Assembly: GCA_003241055.1 (NCBI GenBank)
Contig: QFOD01000001.1
Coordinates: forward strand, 186,001 to 250,000
DNA length: 64,000 bases
Direction: 5' to 3'
Origin: Roseateles depolymerans
GTDB taxonomy: Bacteria; Pseudomonadota; Gammaproteobacteria; Burkholderiales; Burkholderiaceae_C
Each line of letters begins with the position of its first letter. Within the stretch, counting starts at the first letter, position 1. Both the position numbers and the translations under genes were made by a program. Positions 50,058 through 59,012 of the stretch are shown piece after piece. The notes under the pieces were generated by a model, which made no database searches, was not told the DNA's origin, and saw nothing but the letters and a program-made list of their open reading frames with translations.

Positions 50058-51452
50058 ATGAACGACATGACCACCACCGCGCCCAAGATCGGCTTTGTCT
50101 CGCTGGGCTGCCCCAAGGCCCTGACTGATTCCGAGCTGATCCTCACGCAGCTGCGCGCCGAGGGCTACGAGACCTCCAAGACCTTCGCCGGGGCCGACCT
50201 GGTGATCGTCAACACCTGCGGCTTCATCGACGATGCCGTCAAGGAAAGCCTGGACACCATCGGCGAGGCCCTGGCCGAGAACGGCAAGGTCATCGTGACC
50301 GGCTGCCTGGGCGCCAAGGCGGGCGCCGCCAGTGCCGACGCCGGTAGTCTGGTGCGCGAGATCCACCCCAGCGTGCTGGCCGTCACCGGCCCGCATGCCA
50401 CGCAGGAGGTGATGGATGCGGTGCACACGCACGTGCCCAAGCCTCACGACCCCTTTGTCGACCTGGTGCCCGAGGCGCGCGGCGTGGCCGGCATCAAGCT
50501 CACGCCCAAGCACTACGCCTACCTGAAGATCAGCGAGGGCTGTAACCACCGCTGCTCGTTCTGCATCATCCCGAGCATGCGCGGCGACCTGGTGTCCCGC
50601 CCCATCGGCGACGTGCTGAACGAGGCCCGCGCGCTTTTCGAGAGCGGTGTGAAGGAGTTGCTGGTCATCAGCCAGGACACCTCGGCCTACGGCGTGGACG
50701 TGAAGTACCGCACCGGCTTCTGGGACGGCAAGCCGGTCAAGACCAGGATGCTGGATCTCGTCGCCCAGCTCGGCGAGCTGGCCAAGCCCTACGGCGCCTG
50801 GGTGCGCCTGCACTATGTCTACCCTTACCCGCACGTGGACGAGGTGCTGCCGTTGATGGCCGAGGGTCTGGTCTTGCCCTATCTGGACGTGCCCTTCCAG
50901 CACGCCCATCCGGATGTGCTCAAGCGCATGAAGCGCCCGGCTAACGGCGAAAAGAACATGGAGCGCATCCTGCGCTGGCGTGAGGCCTGCCCGGAGTTGG
51001 TGATCCGCTCGACCTTCATCGCCGGCTTCCCCGGCGAGACGGAGGCCGAGTTCCAGTACCTGCTGGACTTCATGCAGGAGGCGCAGATCGACCGAGCCGG
51101 CTGCTTTGCCTATTCGCCCATCGATGGCGCCAGTGCCAACGAGCTGGCCGGCGCGTTGCCCGACGAGGTGCGCGAGGAGCGCCGCGCGCGCTTCATGGCG
51201 GTGGCCGAGCAGGTCTCCGCCGCCAAGCTGCAGGCCCGTGTGGGCCAGACGATGCAGGTGCTGGTCGACTCCGCCCCGGCGCTGGGCCGCAAGGGCGGGG
51301 TGGGGCGCTCCTACGCCGACGCGCCGGAGATCGACGGCACGGTCAAGATCCTGCCGCCCGAGAAGGCCAGCAAGACCATGAAGGTGGGCGACTTTGCGCG
51401 CGTGCGCATCGTGGCGGCCGACGGGCATGACCTGATCGGGAGCCTCGTGTAA
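50058..51452 (+). CDS. rimO: Ribosomal protein S12 (Asp89) methylthiotransferase
   Basis: A 464-residue radical SAM enzyme that adds a methylthio group to Asp89 of ribosomal protein S12. The N-terminal UPF0004 domain has cluster cysteines in SLGCPKALTDSE, NTCGFIDDA and TGCLGAK. The radical SAM domain carries CNHRCSFCIIPSMRG, and the C-terminal TRAM domain (about 395-464) ends DGHDLIGSLV. SMRGDLVSRP and the length are typical of RimO rather than MiaB. Its TAA shares its last A with the ATG of the metC-like gene. Confidence 0.96.
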   Translation: MNDMTTTAPKIGFVSLGCPKALTDSELILTQLRAEGYETSKTFAGADLVIVNTCGFIDDAVKESLDTIGEALAENGKVIVTGCLGAKAGAASADAGSLVREIHPSVLAVTGPHATQEVMDAVHTHVPKPHDPFVDLVPEARGVAGIKLTPKHYAYLKISEGCNHRCSFCIIPSMRGDLVSRPIGDVLNEARALFESGVKELLVISQDTSAYGVDVKYRTGFWDGKPVKTRMLDLVAQLGELAKPYGAWVRLHYVYPYPHVDEVLPLMAEGLVLPYLDVPFQHAHPDVLKRMKRPANGEKNMERILRWREACPELVIRSTFIAGFPGETEAEFQYLLDFMQEAQIDRAGCFAYSPIDGASANELAGALPDEVREERRARFMAVAEQVSAAKLQARVGQTMQVLVDSAPALGRKGGVGRSYADAPEIDGTVKILPPEKASKTMKVGDFARVRIVAADGHDLIGSLV

Positions 51453-52651
51453 TGAGCAAGCGCGGGCCTGCGACGACGCTGATCCACCATCCCTACCAGC
51501 CGCCCGAGGGCTGGGCGGCCGTGCCGGTGCCGGTGGCGAAGGCGTCCACCGTGCTGTTCAAGGACACGGCGGACCTGCACCAGCCCCGGCCGCGCGACGG
51601 GCTGAGCTACCGTTACGGCCTGCATGGCACGCCCACCAGCTACACGCTGGCCGCGCGGCTGGCCACGCTGGAGGGTGCGCAGCACTGCCTGCTGGTGCCC
51701 AGCGGCCTGGCTGCGGTGACCCTGACCTCGCTGGCGCTGCTGCGCCCGGGTGACGAGGTGCTGGTGCCGGACAACGTCTATGGCCAGAACCGCTACCTGA
51801 CCGAGTCCTGGCTGCCGCAATGGGGCGTCACGCACCGCTTCTACGATCCGCTGACGGTGCCCGAGCTGCGCGACAACACCAAGCTCGTCTGGCTGGAGGC
51901 GGCGGGCTCCATCACGCTGGAGTTCCCCGATCTGCTCGGCACGCTGGCGGCCTGCCGCGTGCGCGGCGTTGTGACGGCGCTGGACAACACCTGGGGGGCG
52001 GGCCTCGCGTTCAATGGCTTCGAGCCGGCGCCGCAGAGCCACCCTGGCCTGGGAGCCGACATCGTGATGCAGGCGCTCACCAAGTACCCCAGCGGCGGCG
52101 CCGATGTGCTGATGGGTTCGGTCTGCACCCGCGATCAGGCGCTGCATGACCGGCTCAACTACGCGCACGAGCATCTGGGCTATGGCCTGGGCCAGAACGA
52201 TGTCGAGCTGGTGTTGCGTGGCCTGCCGACCCTGCCGTTGCGCTACGCGACGCAGGATCGCGTGACGCGTGAGCTGGCGGCATGGATGGCGGGGCAGCCC
52301 GAGGTGGCGCAGGTCTTCCATCCGGCGTTGCCGGGTTCCCCGGGCCATGAGTTCTGGCGCCAGCTGGGCGACGGCACCGGGCAGGCCGGTGCGGCCTGCC
52401 TGTTCTCGGTGGTGTTCAAGCCGAACTATCCGTCGAGCCGGGTCGACGCCTTCGTGGACGCGCTGCAGCTGTTCGGCATCGGCTATTCGTGGGCTGGCCC
52501 CATGAGCCTGGCCGTGCCCTACAACATGAGCCACAGCCGTAACCTGGGGCTGCCGTTCGAGGGGCACACGCTGGTGCGCTTCGCGATCGGCCTGGAGGAC
52601 GGCGCGGACCTGCGCGCCGATATCGAGCAGGCGCTGTCAGCTCTTGTTTGA
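51452..52651 (+). CDS. metC: Cystathionine beta-lyase
   Basis: A 399-residue PLP enzyme of the gamma-family that splits cystathionine into homocysteine, pyruvate and ammonia for methionine synthesis. LSYRYGLHGTPTSYTLAARLATLEG is the N-terminal signature, VPSGLAAVTL the phosphate-binding turn and DNVYGQNR a partner-site motif. The PLP-binding Lys211 lies in ALTKYPSGGADV. The C-terminal domain ends FEGHTLVRFAIGLEDGADL. The ATG overlaps the rimO stop by one base, so expression is coupled. The 3' end overlaps smpB by 15 bases on the other strand. Confidence 0.92.
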   Translation: MSKRGPATTLIHHPYQPPEGWAAVPVPVAKASTVLFKDTADLHQPRPRDGLSYRYGLHGTPTSYTLAARLATLEGAQHCLLVPSGLAAVTLTSLALLRPGDEVLVPDNVYGQNRYLTESWLPQWGVTHRFYDPLTVPELRDNTKLVWLEAAGSITLEFPDLLGTLAACRVRGVVTALDNTWGAGLAFNGFEPAPQSHPGLGADIVMQALTKYPSGGADVLMGSVCTRDQALHDRLNYAHEHLGYGLGQNDVELVLRGLPTLPLRYATQDRVTRELAAWMAGQPEVAQVFHPALPGSPGHEFWRQLGDGTGQAGAACLFSVVFKPNYPSSRVDAFVDALQLFGIGYSWAGPMSLAVPYNMSHSRNLGLPFEGHTLVRFAIGLEDGADLRADIEQALSALV

Positions 52652-53095
52652 CACCTTGTGTCGCATGAGCTGACCCTTCTCGCGCTCCCAGTCACGCTTC
52701 TTCTCGGTCTCGCGCTTGTCATGCTGGGCCTTGCCCTTGGCCAGCGCGATATCGGCTTTCACGCGGCCGCCCTTGTAGTGCAGGTTCAGCGGTACCAGCG
52801 TGAAGCCGCGCTGCTCGACCTTGCCCACCAGGCGCTTGATCTCGGCCTTGTGCATCAGCAGCTTCTTGGTGCGGTCGGCTTCGGGCGTCACGTGGGTCGA
52901 GGCGCTGCGCAGTGCGTTGATGCGGCAGCCGATCAGGAACAGTTCGCCGTCCTTGATCAGCACATAGCCGTCCGTCAGCTGCACCTGGCCGGCGCGTATG
53001 GCCTTGATCTCCCAGCCCGACAGCACGACGCCGGCCTCGAATTGCTCTTCGATGTGGTAGTCGTAACGGGCGCGGCGGTTCTCTGCGATGGACAT
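52637..53095 (-). CDS. smpB: SsrA-binding protein SmpB
   Basis: A 152-residue trans-translation factor that binds tmRNA and brings it to stalled ribosomes. The start MSIAENRRARYDYHIEE is typical. FEAGVVLSGWEIKAIRAG, GYVLIKDGELFLIGC and the basic C-terminal tail GKAQHDKRETEKKRDWEREKG complete the family pattern. It is divergent from ratA (47-base gap), the usual order in Beta- and Gammaproteobacteria. The ssrA gene is not in the window. Confidence 0.97.
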   Translation of the reverse strand: MSIAENRRARYDYHIEEQFEAGVVLSGWEIKAIRAGQVQLTDGYVLIKDGELFLIGCRINALRSASTHVTPEADRTKKLLMHKAEIKRLVGKVEQRGFTLVPLNLHYKGGRVKADIALAKGKAQHDKRETEKKRDWEREKGQLMRHKVSNKS

Positions 53096-53125
53096 GGGTG
53101 GGAATCTGGGGGCATGGGCCCTTCT

Positions 53126-53131
53126 TACAAT
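53126..53131 (+). promoter_or_regulatory. Candidate -10 element for ratA
   Basis: TACAAT lies 11 bases before the ratA ATG at 53143, giving a predicted leader of about five bases. No ribosome-binding site fits in TCCGTGGATTCT. Confidence 0.45.
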
Positions 53132-53142
53132 CCGTGGATTCT

Positions 53143-53601
53143 ATGAAGCAGGTCAAAAAGTCCGTACTGCTCTGGTACACGCCCCGCGAAATGTACGCAC
53201 TGGTCACCGCGGTGGACCGCTATCCGGAGTTTCTGCCGTGGTGCAGCAAGGTCGAGGTGCTGTCGCAGGAGGGCGAGCAGGTCACCGCACGGCTCTCACT
53301 GGCCTATGCCGGTGTGCGTCAGGCGTTCACGACCCGCAATCGCAACGAGGACGGCCGCAGCGTGCTGATGGAACTGGTCGACGGGCCGTTCTCGAGACTG
53401 CATGGCGTGTGGCAGTTCCAGCCGCTGAACCGCCCGGGCACGACGGGTGAGCCGCAGGCCTGCAAGATTCTGTTCGAGTTGAGCTATGCCTTCAGCAGCA
53501 AGGCACTCGAGGCGGTGGTGAGTCCGGTGTTCGACCGCATCGCGAACACCTTTGTGGACAGCTTCGTGCAGCGCGCCGAGAGCCTCTATGGCCCGCGTTG
53601 A
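53143..53601 (+). CDS. ratA: RatA/CoQ-binding START-family protein
   Basis: A 152-residue cytoplasmic protein of the polyketide-cyclase/START fold. MKQVKKSVLLWYTPREMYALVTAVDRYPEFLPWCSKVEV in outline is the invariant start. The later LMELVDGPFSRLHGVWQFQPL and FELSYAFSSKALEAVVSPVFDRIANTFVDSF are family signatures. E. coli RatA was described as a toxin inhibiting 70S assembly; the eukaryotic homologue Coq10 is a ubiquinone chaperone, so a quinone role is equally possible. It overlaps the RnfH-family gene by 14 bases. Confidence 0.93.
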   Translation: MKQVKKSVLLWYTPREMYALVTAVDRYPEFLPWCSKVEVLSQEGEQVTARLSLAYAGVRQAFTTRNRNEDGRSVLMELVDGPFSRLHGVWQFQPLNRPGTTGEPQACKILFELSYAFSSKALEAVVSPVFDRIANTFVDSFVQRAESLYGPR

Positions 53602-53917
53602 GCTGGTCTGGTCGCCGATGCCTGGTGATGTTCAGCATCGCTGGCTCGATCTGGCCGACGGTGCGACGCTGGAGTCTGCCTTGCGCGGCTGTGTGGATTT
53701 CATGGCTGCGCAAAGTCGACCGCTCGACGAACTGCGCATCGGCATCTGGGGCCGGGTGCGGTCGCTGGATACGCCGCTGCGCGAACGCGACCGCATTGAG
53801 GTCTACCGCCCCTTGACCGTGGACCCCAAGGAGGCACGCCGCCAGCGCTATGCCAAGCGCGGGCAGCGCATCGTGTCCCGTCACCGACCGCTGGCAGGGC
53901 AGGGCGGCAAGGGCTGA
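53588..53917 (+). CDS. RnfH/RatB family ubiquitin-like protein
   Basis: A 109-residue beta-grasp protein. The fold runs from VELVWSPMPGDVQHRWLDLADGATLESALRG through IGIWGRVRSLDTPLRERDRIEVYRPL, and the tail DPKEARRQRYAKRG is the family signature. E. coli RatB was proposed as antitoxin to RatA; other members lie with Rnf electron-transport genes. ATG 53588 is within the ratA gene end, so the two are coupled. A short GGGCTGA/TCAGCCC hairpin (53911-53929) overlaps its stop and that of the convergent gene. Confidence 0.92.
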   Translation: MARVELVWSPMPGDVQHRWLDLADGATLESALRGCVDFMAAQSRPLDELRIGIWGRVRSLDTPLRERDRIEVYRPLTVDPKEARRQRYAKRGQRIVSRHRPLAGQGGKG

Positions 53918-53922
53918 AGGGC

Positions 53923-55038
53923 TCAGCCCTGCTTGGGCTTGCCCCAGGTGTAGACCGAGGTCACCGCGTAGTTCCAGACCGCGCCGACCACGATGCCCGA
54001 CAGCGCGGCCAGCGCCCAGTCCGCGGTGTTCTCGCGGAACAGGTAAGTGGCTATGCCGACGTTGGCGACGGCACCCAGAGAACAGGCGATGGTGAATGAC
54101 AGCCAGCCGCGCAGCAGGCCCCAGCCCTTGAGGCGGCGGTCGCGGTAGGTGAAGCCGTTGTTGAAGAAGAAGTTCACCGTCATCGCGATCAGCGTGGCCA
54201 GCGTCTGGCCCGCGGCGAAGCTCTGCCCCATGAGCTTGAACATGGTCCAGAGCACGATCATGTGCACCACCACGCCAGCGCCGCCTATCAGTGCGAACGG
54301 GATGAAACGCACCGGCACGATGTGGCCCAGGCGCTTGTCGGCCAGCATCATCAGGTACTCCCAGGCGACCAGGGAGTCCAGCTTGCTCTCGCCCGAGAAC
54401 CGGTTGCGGAAGGTGTAGCCCAGTTCCTTGAAGCGCAGTGGTCGTTGAACCGATGCGAACAGGTCCAGCAGGATCTTGAAACCTATGGCCGAGAGCCTGG
54501 GCATGGCCTCGTACAACACCTCGCGGCGCAGCATGAAGAAACCGCTCATCGGATCGCGCAGGTCCGCCTTGGTGACCAGCTTGGCGAGCCGCGTGGCCAT
54601 GTCGCTGATGCGGGCGCGATCGGCATCCCAGTTGCCGAGACTGCCGCCGTCGGCATGCCGGCTGCCAACCACGATATCCAGTCCTTCGCTGCGGAGTGCC
54701 TGCAACATGGCGGGCAGCAGACGCTCGTCGTGCTGCAGGTCGGCGTCCATCACGGCGAGGTAGGGCGAGGTCGAGGCCAGCATGCCCTCGATGCAGGCGC
54801 TGGAGAGTCCTCGACGACCGACGCGATGGACCAGGCGTACCCGGCCGTCGCGAGCGGCGAGCTCGCGCACGGCGGTCGCGGTGCCGTCAGGGGAGTTGTC
54901 GTCCACGTAGATGACCTCCCACGAGGCATCACCCATGCAGGCGTCGATGCGCGAGATGAGTTCTTCAACGTTCCCGCGTTCGTTGAACGTCGGGATCACG
55001 ATGGACAGCGTTGGCGCGCCGGAGGAGGTCGCATTCAT
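53923..55038 (-). CDS. Polyprenyl-phosphate glycosyltransferase (GT2) fused to GtrA-like domain
   Basis: A 371-residue membrane enzyme. The GT2 domain (1-240) has LSIVIPTFNERGNVEELI, the DDNS and DADLQHDERLLP metal/substrate motifs and DPMSGFFMLRREV, typical of dolichol-phosphate-mannose-synthase-like enzymes that charge undecaprenyl phosphate with a sugar. A GtrA-like flippase-associated domain with four membrane helices follows (IPFALIGGAGVVVHMIVLW, MTVNFFFNNGFTYRDRRLKG). ATG 55038 is used; the earlier open frame overlaps the upstream gene. It is likely cotranscribed with the GT39 gene to supply it with lipid-linked sugar. Confidence 0.9.
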   Translation of the reverse strand: MNATSSGAPTLSIVIPTFNERGNVEELISRIDACMGDASWEVIYVDDNSPDGTATAVRELAARDGRVRLVHRVGRRGLSSACIEGMLASTSPYLAVMDADLQHDERLLPAMLQALRSEGLDIVVGSRHADGGSLGNWDADRARISDMATRLAKLVTKADLRDPMSGFFMLRREVLYEAMPRLSAIGFKILLDLFASVQRPLRFKELGYTFRNRFSGESKLDSLVAWEYLMMLADKRLGHIVPVRFIPFALIGGAGVVVHMIVLWTMFKLMGQSFAAGQTLATLIAMTVNFFFNNGFTYRDRRLKGWGLLRGWLSFTIACSLGAVANVGIATYLFRENTADWALAALSGIVVGAVWNYAVTSVYTWGKPKQG

Positions 55039-55078
55039 GGCAAGGCTTCTTCGCTCGTTGGATTCGTGGAACGCAGAC

Positions 55079-56725
55079 TCATTTCTGCAACTTGACCCCA
55101 ACGCCGACCAGCTCGGCGCTCAACGGCAGCGGCGGATCCTTCAGTTCACCGGTGAAGCGATAGATCTGAAGTCGCTTGTCGTCGCTGCGAAAGTTGGCCT
55201 GCAAGGGCAGGGTCTTTTCCAGCTCGAAGCTGGCGGGGTCGCTGAGCAGCGTGCGCAGCGCACCCATCGAAGGCAGGTCTTGCCAGAAGTCCGGGTCGTA
55301 GACGAGGTAGCGAATGCCGTGGTCCACGAACTTCTGGCGCAGTTGCTCGGGCGTGACGCCGCGGTCCTGGATGCCGCGTTCGCGTTCAATGGCGACCCTG
55401 AACAGCATCTTGTCCGCTCGCGCGACCGACAGGTCCGCGCGGGAAGAGGCGCGAACGTTGAAGATGAAACTGCCGTCCCGGTTGCCGGAGAACATCACGA
55501 CGCTGTTGCGCGGCGCGTGTTGCGCCACGAAATCGACCGCATCGCGATAGCCCGCCACGAATTGCACTGGGTGCGTGGTCACCGCCAGGCCGGCCTGGGC
55601 CAGACACAGCAGCGCCGCCGCCCACGAGGCCGCGCCCGATGCGACGCCTTTCGGCAGCGCCTGCAAGCACTGCTTGAGTGCCAGCGCCGCAAAAAGCGCC
55701 AGGGGCATCAGGACCATCAGATCGTGTCGCGGCTCACGAACCATGATGTAGGTGAATTGAAGGTAGCCGATCGCTAGCCAGGCCAGCAGGAAGGCCATCG
55801 TGGCGCGAGGCAGGCGCCACGCGGGCCACAGTGCAGACCCCAGGAGATAGATCGCAGAGAGTACAAGGGTGGGCCAGCCCACCTGGCTGGGTAGCAGTTC
55901 AGGGTAGTAGGTCCAGGCGGCCAGGCTCCATCTGGAGAGGTCGTTTCTGGCGCTGCCACCGGCTGACGCGGTATTGATCTGCCCGAACTTCAGTTGCAGC
56001 ACGACCAGCGGAATGAGCGCCAGCAGCACCAGCAGTGCAGTCAACCAGACGTGCCGGCGCCGGAGCGGGCTGGGCCCGGGCATCGCCAGCAGGCCCAGTA
56101 GCATGGCCGGCAGTACGAACAGCGGGGTCTGCTTCGTGTAGAGCGCTGCGACCACCAGCCCGGCTGCGGCATATAGCCTTCCCGGTCGTTCACCCTGCAG
56201 GTAACCGACAAAGCACCAGGCGGACGCCACGAGCAATGCATACGCGGGGATGTCGAGCATCACCTGTCGCGCCCAGATCGTCAGTTCGGGTCCTCCCAGC
56301 AGGAGCAGTGCCGAGCCGAGTGCGAGCGGTGCCGCCATCCAGCGCCTGGCCAGCAGGTAGGTGAACAACCCCAGAAGTAGCCAGAAGGCCATGACCGTTG
56401 CCTGGGCGACTTCGTGTGAGAAGCCAAAGATCTTGTACGCCAGCGCGAGCACGCCAGAAAACAGCGGAGGGTAGAACAGTATCGTCAGCGCCGGGTAGCG
56501 CAGGTAGTAGTCCACTGCGAATCCACGCGGATCGCCCTGGCCCAGATGTGCGGCCAAATCATGAACAAAGATCCCATTCAGCGCGTGTCGGGGAGCATCG
56601 CTCCAGGCAAAGTCGCCGGCGGTCGGCGAGTGCACGTATGACCACAGCGTGTAGGCAAACAATGTCGCCAGCACGACGAGGGTGGTTAGCCGACCGGCTG
56701 TGCTTGCCGTTGGTGCTTCGCTCAT
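55079..56725 (-). CDS. GT39-type membrane glycosyltransferase
   Basis: A 548-residue integral membrane protein with a dozen hydrophobic segments and a C-terminal soluble tail from about residue 400. The first periplasmic loop (FAWSDAPRHALNGIFVHDL) holds the acidic residues expected for catalysis in ArnT/PMT-like (GT39/GT83) enzymes, and YPALTILFYPPLFSGVLALAYKIFG recalls that family's second motif. It would move a sugar from undecaprenyl phosphate to a periplasmic acceptor such as lipid A, polysaccharide or protein. It lies 40 bases upstream of the GT2-GtrA gene on the same strand. Parts look less GC-rich than the surroundings. Acceptor unknown. Confidence 0.85.
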   Translation of the reverse strand: MSEAPTASTAGRLTTLVVLATLFAYTLWSYVHSPTAGDFAWSDAPRHALNGIFVHDLAAHLGQGDPRGFAVDYYLRYPALTILFYPPLFSGVLALAYKIFGFSHEVAQATVMAFWLLLGLFTYLLARRWMAAPLALGSALLLLGGPELTIWARQVMLDIPAYALLVASAWCFVGYLQGERPGRLYAAAGLVVAALYTKQTPLFVLPAMLLGLLAMPGPSPLRRRHVWLTALLVLLALIPLVVLQLKFGQINTASAGGSARNDLSRWSLAAWTYYPELLPSQVGWPTLVLSAIYLLGSALWPAWRLPRATMAFLLAWLAIGYLQFTYIMVREPRHDLMVLMPLALFAALALKQCLQALPKGVASGAASWAAALLCLAQAGLAVTTHPVQFVAGYRDAVDFVAQHAPRNSVVMFSGNRDGSFIFNVRASSRADLSVARADKMLFRVAIERERGIQDRGVTPEQLRQKFVDHGIRYLVYDPDFWQDLPSMGALRTLLSDPASFELEKTLPLQANFRSDDKRLQIYRFTGELKDPPLPLSAELVGVGVKLQK

Positions 56726-56918
56726 GCTCCCTCACGTGGACGGTGGTATTCATGAGGGGCCGCAGGCCTGTCGTCGGCACCCCCGCTCAGGTGCGGCAGG
56801 ATATCGGGCTAGGTCGCTCGGACGCGTGCCGGCATCCCCCACGATCAGAGGATGCGATGCGCCAAATGCGCTGCAGGGCGCTGGCTTGCGGGGGTGATCC
56901 AGCGAACCAGGCAGTGCG

Positions 56919-57422
56919 TCAGCGGCACTCGCTGGTGATCAACTGGCGGGTTCGCTCCACCTCGGCTTGGCGCTGGGCATCGTTCAGGTAGATGCGTTCG
57001 CCCTGCTCGTTCGTGCGCGTCAGGCGGATGCCGCTCTGCAGGTCGCGCATGTTGGCCTGGGCGCGGGCGCAGTTGTCGCGCCGCTGTTCTGCTGCACGGC
57101 GTTCCGCGTCCTTCTGCTTGGCGGCCTGCTGATCCTGCTCCTGCTTCTTACGGGCTGCGGCGTCCTGCTCGGCCCTGTCGGGCTTGTCGGAGGGTTCGGT
57201 CGGCTTGGATGCCGCTGTTGCGGCTTGGCCGGGGGGGGCGACGATGATCAGCCGTGCCGGCGCGGTCGGGCGTTGCAGGATGTCCTTGTCCGGCGTGCCA
57301 GCCGGTGGGGGCATGTCGCTGTATTGCAGGTTGCCTTTGGCATCGCGCCACTTCCATTGCGCGTGCGCGGCGTTCATGGTGACGGCCGCCAGCAGTGCGA
57401 CGAAAAGGGCTTTGCGTTGCAT
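56919..57422 (-). CDS. DUF4124 domain periplasmic protein
   Basis: A 167-residue exported protein. The signal peptide (ALFVALLAAVTMNAAHAQ) leads into the DUF4124 core WKWRDAKGNLQYSDMPPPAGTPD, a domain of about 50 residues common in Betaproteobacteria. A low-complexity charged helix follows (AEQDAAARKKQEQDQQAAKQKDAERRAAEQRRDN region, about 95-125), probably coiled coil. The C-terminus is ITSECR. The coding strand contains a run of eight C (57231-57238), a possible slippage point. It is divergent from guaB, 60 bases between starts. Function unknown. Confidence 0.88.
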   Translation of the reverse strand: MQRKALFVALLAAVTMNAAHAQWKWRDAKGNLQYSDMPPPAGTPDKDILQRPTAPARLIIVAPPGQAATAASKPTEPSDKPDRAEQDAAARKKQEQDQQAAKQKDAERRAAEQRRDNCARAQANMRDLQSGIRLTRTNEQGERIYLNDAQRQAEVERTRQLITSECR

Positions 57423-57450
57423 CGTCGCAGTGTAGTCGTGGTGACCTCCC

Positions 57451-57456
57451 TATAAT
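57451..57456 (+). promoter_or_regulatory. -10 element of the guaB promoter
   Basis: A perfect TATAAT lies 27 bases before the guaB ATG. A clear -35 is not seen at 16-18 bases upstream. Predicted leader of about 20 bases includes TCTGGAG, with good spacing to the start codon. Confidence 0.6.
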
Positions 57457-57482
57457 GCCGCTTTGCGTCTGGAGCTTTCCTC

Positions 57483-58952
57483 ATGCGCCTCCTCGGCAAA
57501 GCGCTGACCTTCGACGACGTTCTGTTGGTCCCCGCCTTCTCCCAGGTGTTGCCCCGCGACACCAGCCTTGCGACCCGTCTGTCGCGCAACATCCCCCTGA
57601 ACCTGCCCCTGGTGTCCGCCGCGATGGACACCGTCACCGAAGCGCGACTGGCGATTGCCATTGCGCAAGAGGGCGGCATCGGCATCATCCACAAGAACCT
57701 GTCGGCCGAATTGCAGGCCCGCGAGGTGGCGAGGGTGAAGCGTTATGAGTCAGGCGTGGTGCGCGAGCCGCTGACCATTTCACCCGAAGCCTCGGTGCGC
57801 GACGCGGTCGAGCTGACCCGCCAGCATGGCTTCTCGGGCTTCCCGGTGGTCGAAGGCAAGCGCGTGGTCGGCATCGTGACCGGCCGCGACCTGCGTTTCG
57901 AAACGCGCATGGACGCCAAGGTCCGCGACATCATGACGCCGGCGGCCAAGCTGGTGACCGTCAAGGAAGGCGCGTCGCTGGAAGAGGCCAAGGAACTGAT
58001 GCACCAGCACAAGCTGGAGCGTGTGGTGGTCGTGAACGACGCCTTCGAGCTGCGCGGGCTGATGACGGTGAAGGACATCACCAAGCAGACCAGTTTCCCC
58101 AATGCGGCCCGTGATTCCCACGGCGGCCTGCGCGTGGGCGCGGCAGTGGGCTTCGGTGAGGACACCGAGCTGCGCGTCGAACTGCTGGTCAAGGCCGGCG
58201 TGGACGCCATCATCGTGGACACGGCTCACGGCCACAGCGCCGGCGTGCTGGAGCGCGTGCGCTGGGTGAAGAAGAACTTCCCGCAGGTCGACGTGATCGG
58301 CGGCAACATCGCCACCGGCGCGGCCGCGCTGGCGCTGGTGGAAGCCGGCGCCGATGGCGTCAAGGTCGGCATCGGCCCGGGTTCCATCTGCACCACCCGC
58401 ATCGTGGCGGGCGTGGGCGTGCCGCAGATCACGGCGGTCGACAACGTCGCCACCGCGCTGCGCGGCACTGGCGTGCCGGTCATCGCCGATGGCGGCATCC
58501 GCTACTCCGGCGACGTGGCCAAGGCCATCGCGGCCGGTGCGGACTGCATCATGATGGGCGGCGCCTTTGCCGGCACCGAGGAAGCTCCGGGCGAGACCAT
58601 CCTCTACCAGGGGCGCACCTTCAAGAGCTATCGCGGCATGGGCTCCATGGGCGCGATGGCCAAGGGCAGTGCCGACCGCTACTTCCAGGCCGAGACGGGC
58701 AACAACCCCAACACCTCCAAGCTGGTGCCGGAAGGCATCGAGGGCCAGGTGCCCTACAAGGGCTCGGTGGTCCAGGTCATCTTCCAGATGGCCGGGGGCC
58801 TGAGGGCGTCGATGCACTACTGCGGCTGCGCGTCCATCGCCGACATGCAGAACAAGGCCGAGTTCGTCGAGATCACCACGGCGGGCATGCGCGAGAGCCA
58901 TGTGCACGACGTGCAGATCACCAAGGAAGCGCCGAACTACCGGAGCGAATGA
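57483..58952 (+). CDS. guaB: Inosine-5'-monophosphate dehydrogenase
   Basis: A 489-residue enzyme that oxidises IMP to XMP with NAD+, the first committed step to GMP. The TIM barrel starts RLLGKALTFDDVLLVPAFSQVLP. Two CBS domains are inserted at about 95-205 (EPLTISPEASVRDAV; DIMTPAAKLVTVKEGASLEEA). The catalytic Cys303 lies in GPGSICTTRI, and the flap motif YRGMGSMGAM is present. Length is typical. An intrinsic terminator follows 15 bases after the stop, before an MFS gene and guaA. Confidence 0.97.
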   Translation: MRLLGKALTFDDVLLVPAFSQVLPRDTSLATRLSRNIPLNLPLVSAAMDTVTEARLAIAIAQEGGIGIIHKNLSAELQAREVARVKRYESGVVREPLTISPEASVRDAVELTRQHGFSGFPVVEGKRVVGIVTGRDLRFETRMDAKVRDIMTPAAKLVTVKEGASLEEAKELMHQHKLERVVVVNDAFELRGLMTVKDITKQTSFPNAARDSHGGLRVGAAVGFGEDTELRVELLVKAGVDAIIVDTAHGHSAGVLERVRWVKKNFPQVDVIGGNIATGAAALALVEAGADGVKVGIGPGSICTTRIVAGVGVPQITAVDNVATALRGTGVPVIADGGIRYSGDVAKAIAAGADCIMMGGAFAGTEEAPGETILYQGRTFKSYRGMGSMGAMAKGSADRYFQAETGNNPNTSKLVPEGIEGQVPYKGSVVQVIFQMAGGLRASMHYCGCASIADMQNKAEFVEITTAGMRESHVHDVQITKEAPNYRSE

Positions 58953-58966
58953 GCTGAAACGGCTCG

Positions 58967-59000
58967 AACGGGGCGACTTGGGTTCGCCCCGTTTTGTTTT
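58967..59000 (+). terminator. Intrinsic terminator after guaB
   Basis: A ten-base stem AACGGGGCGA / TCGCCCCGTT with seven-base loop, followed by TTTTGTTTT. It would separate guaB from the MFS-guaA pair, at least partially. Confidence 0.88.
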
Positions 59001-59012
59001 CCGAGAACCAAG

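Noticed and set aside
53911..53929. Terminator between the RnfH-family gene and the glycosyltransferase gene
   Set aside because: GGGCTGA/TCAGCCC is short, contains both stop codons, and has no T tract.
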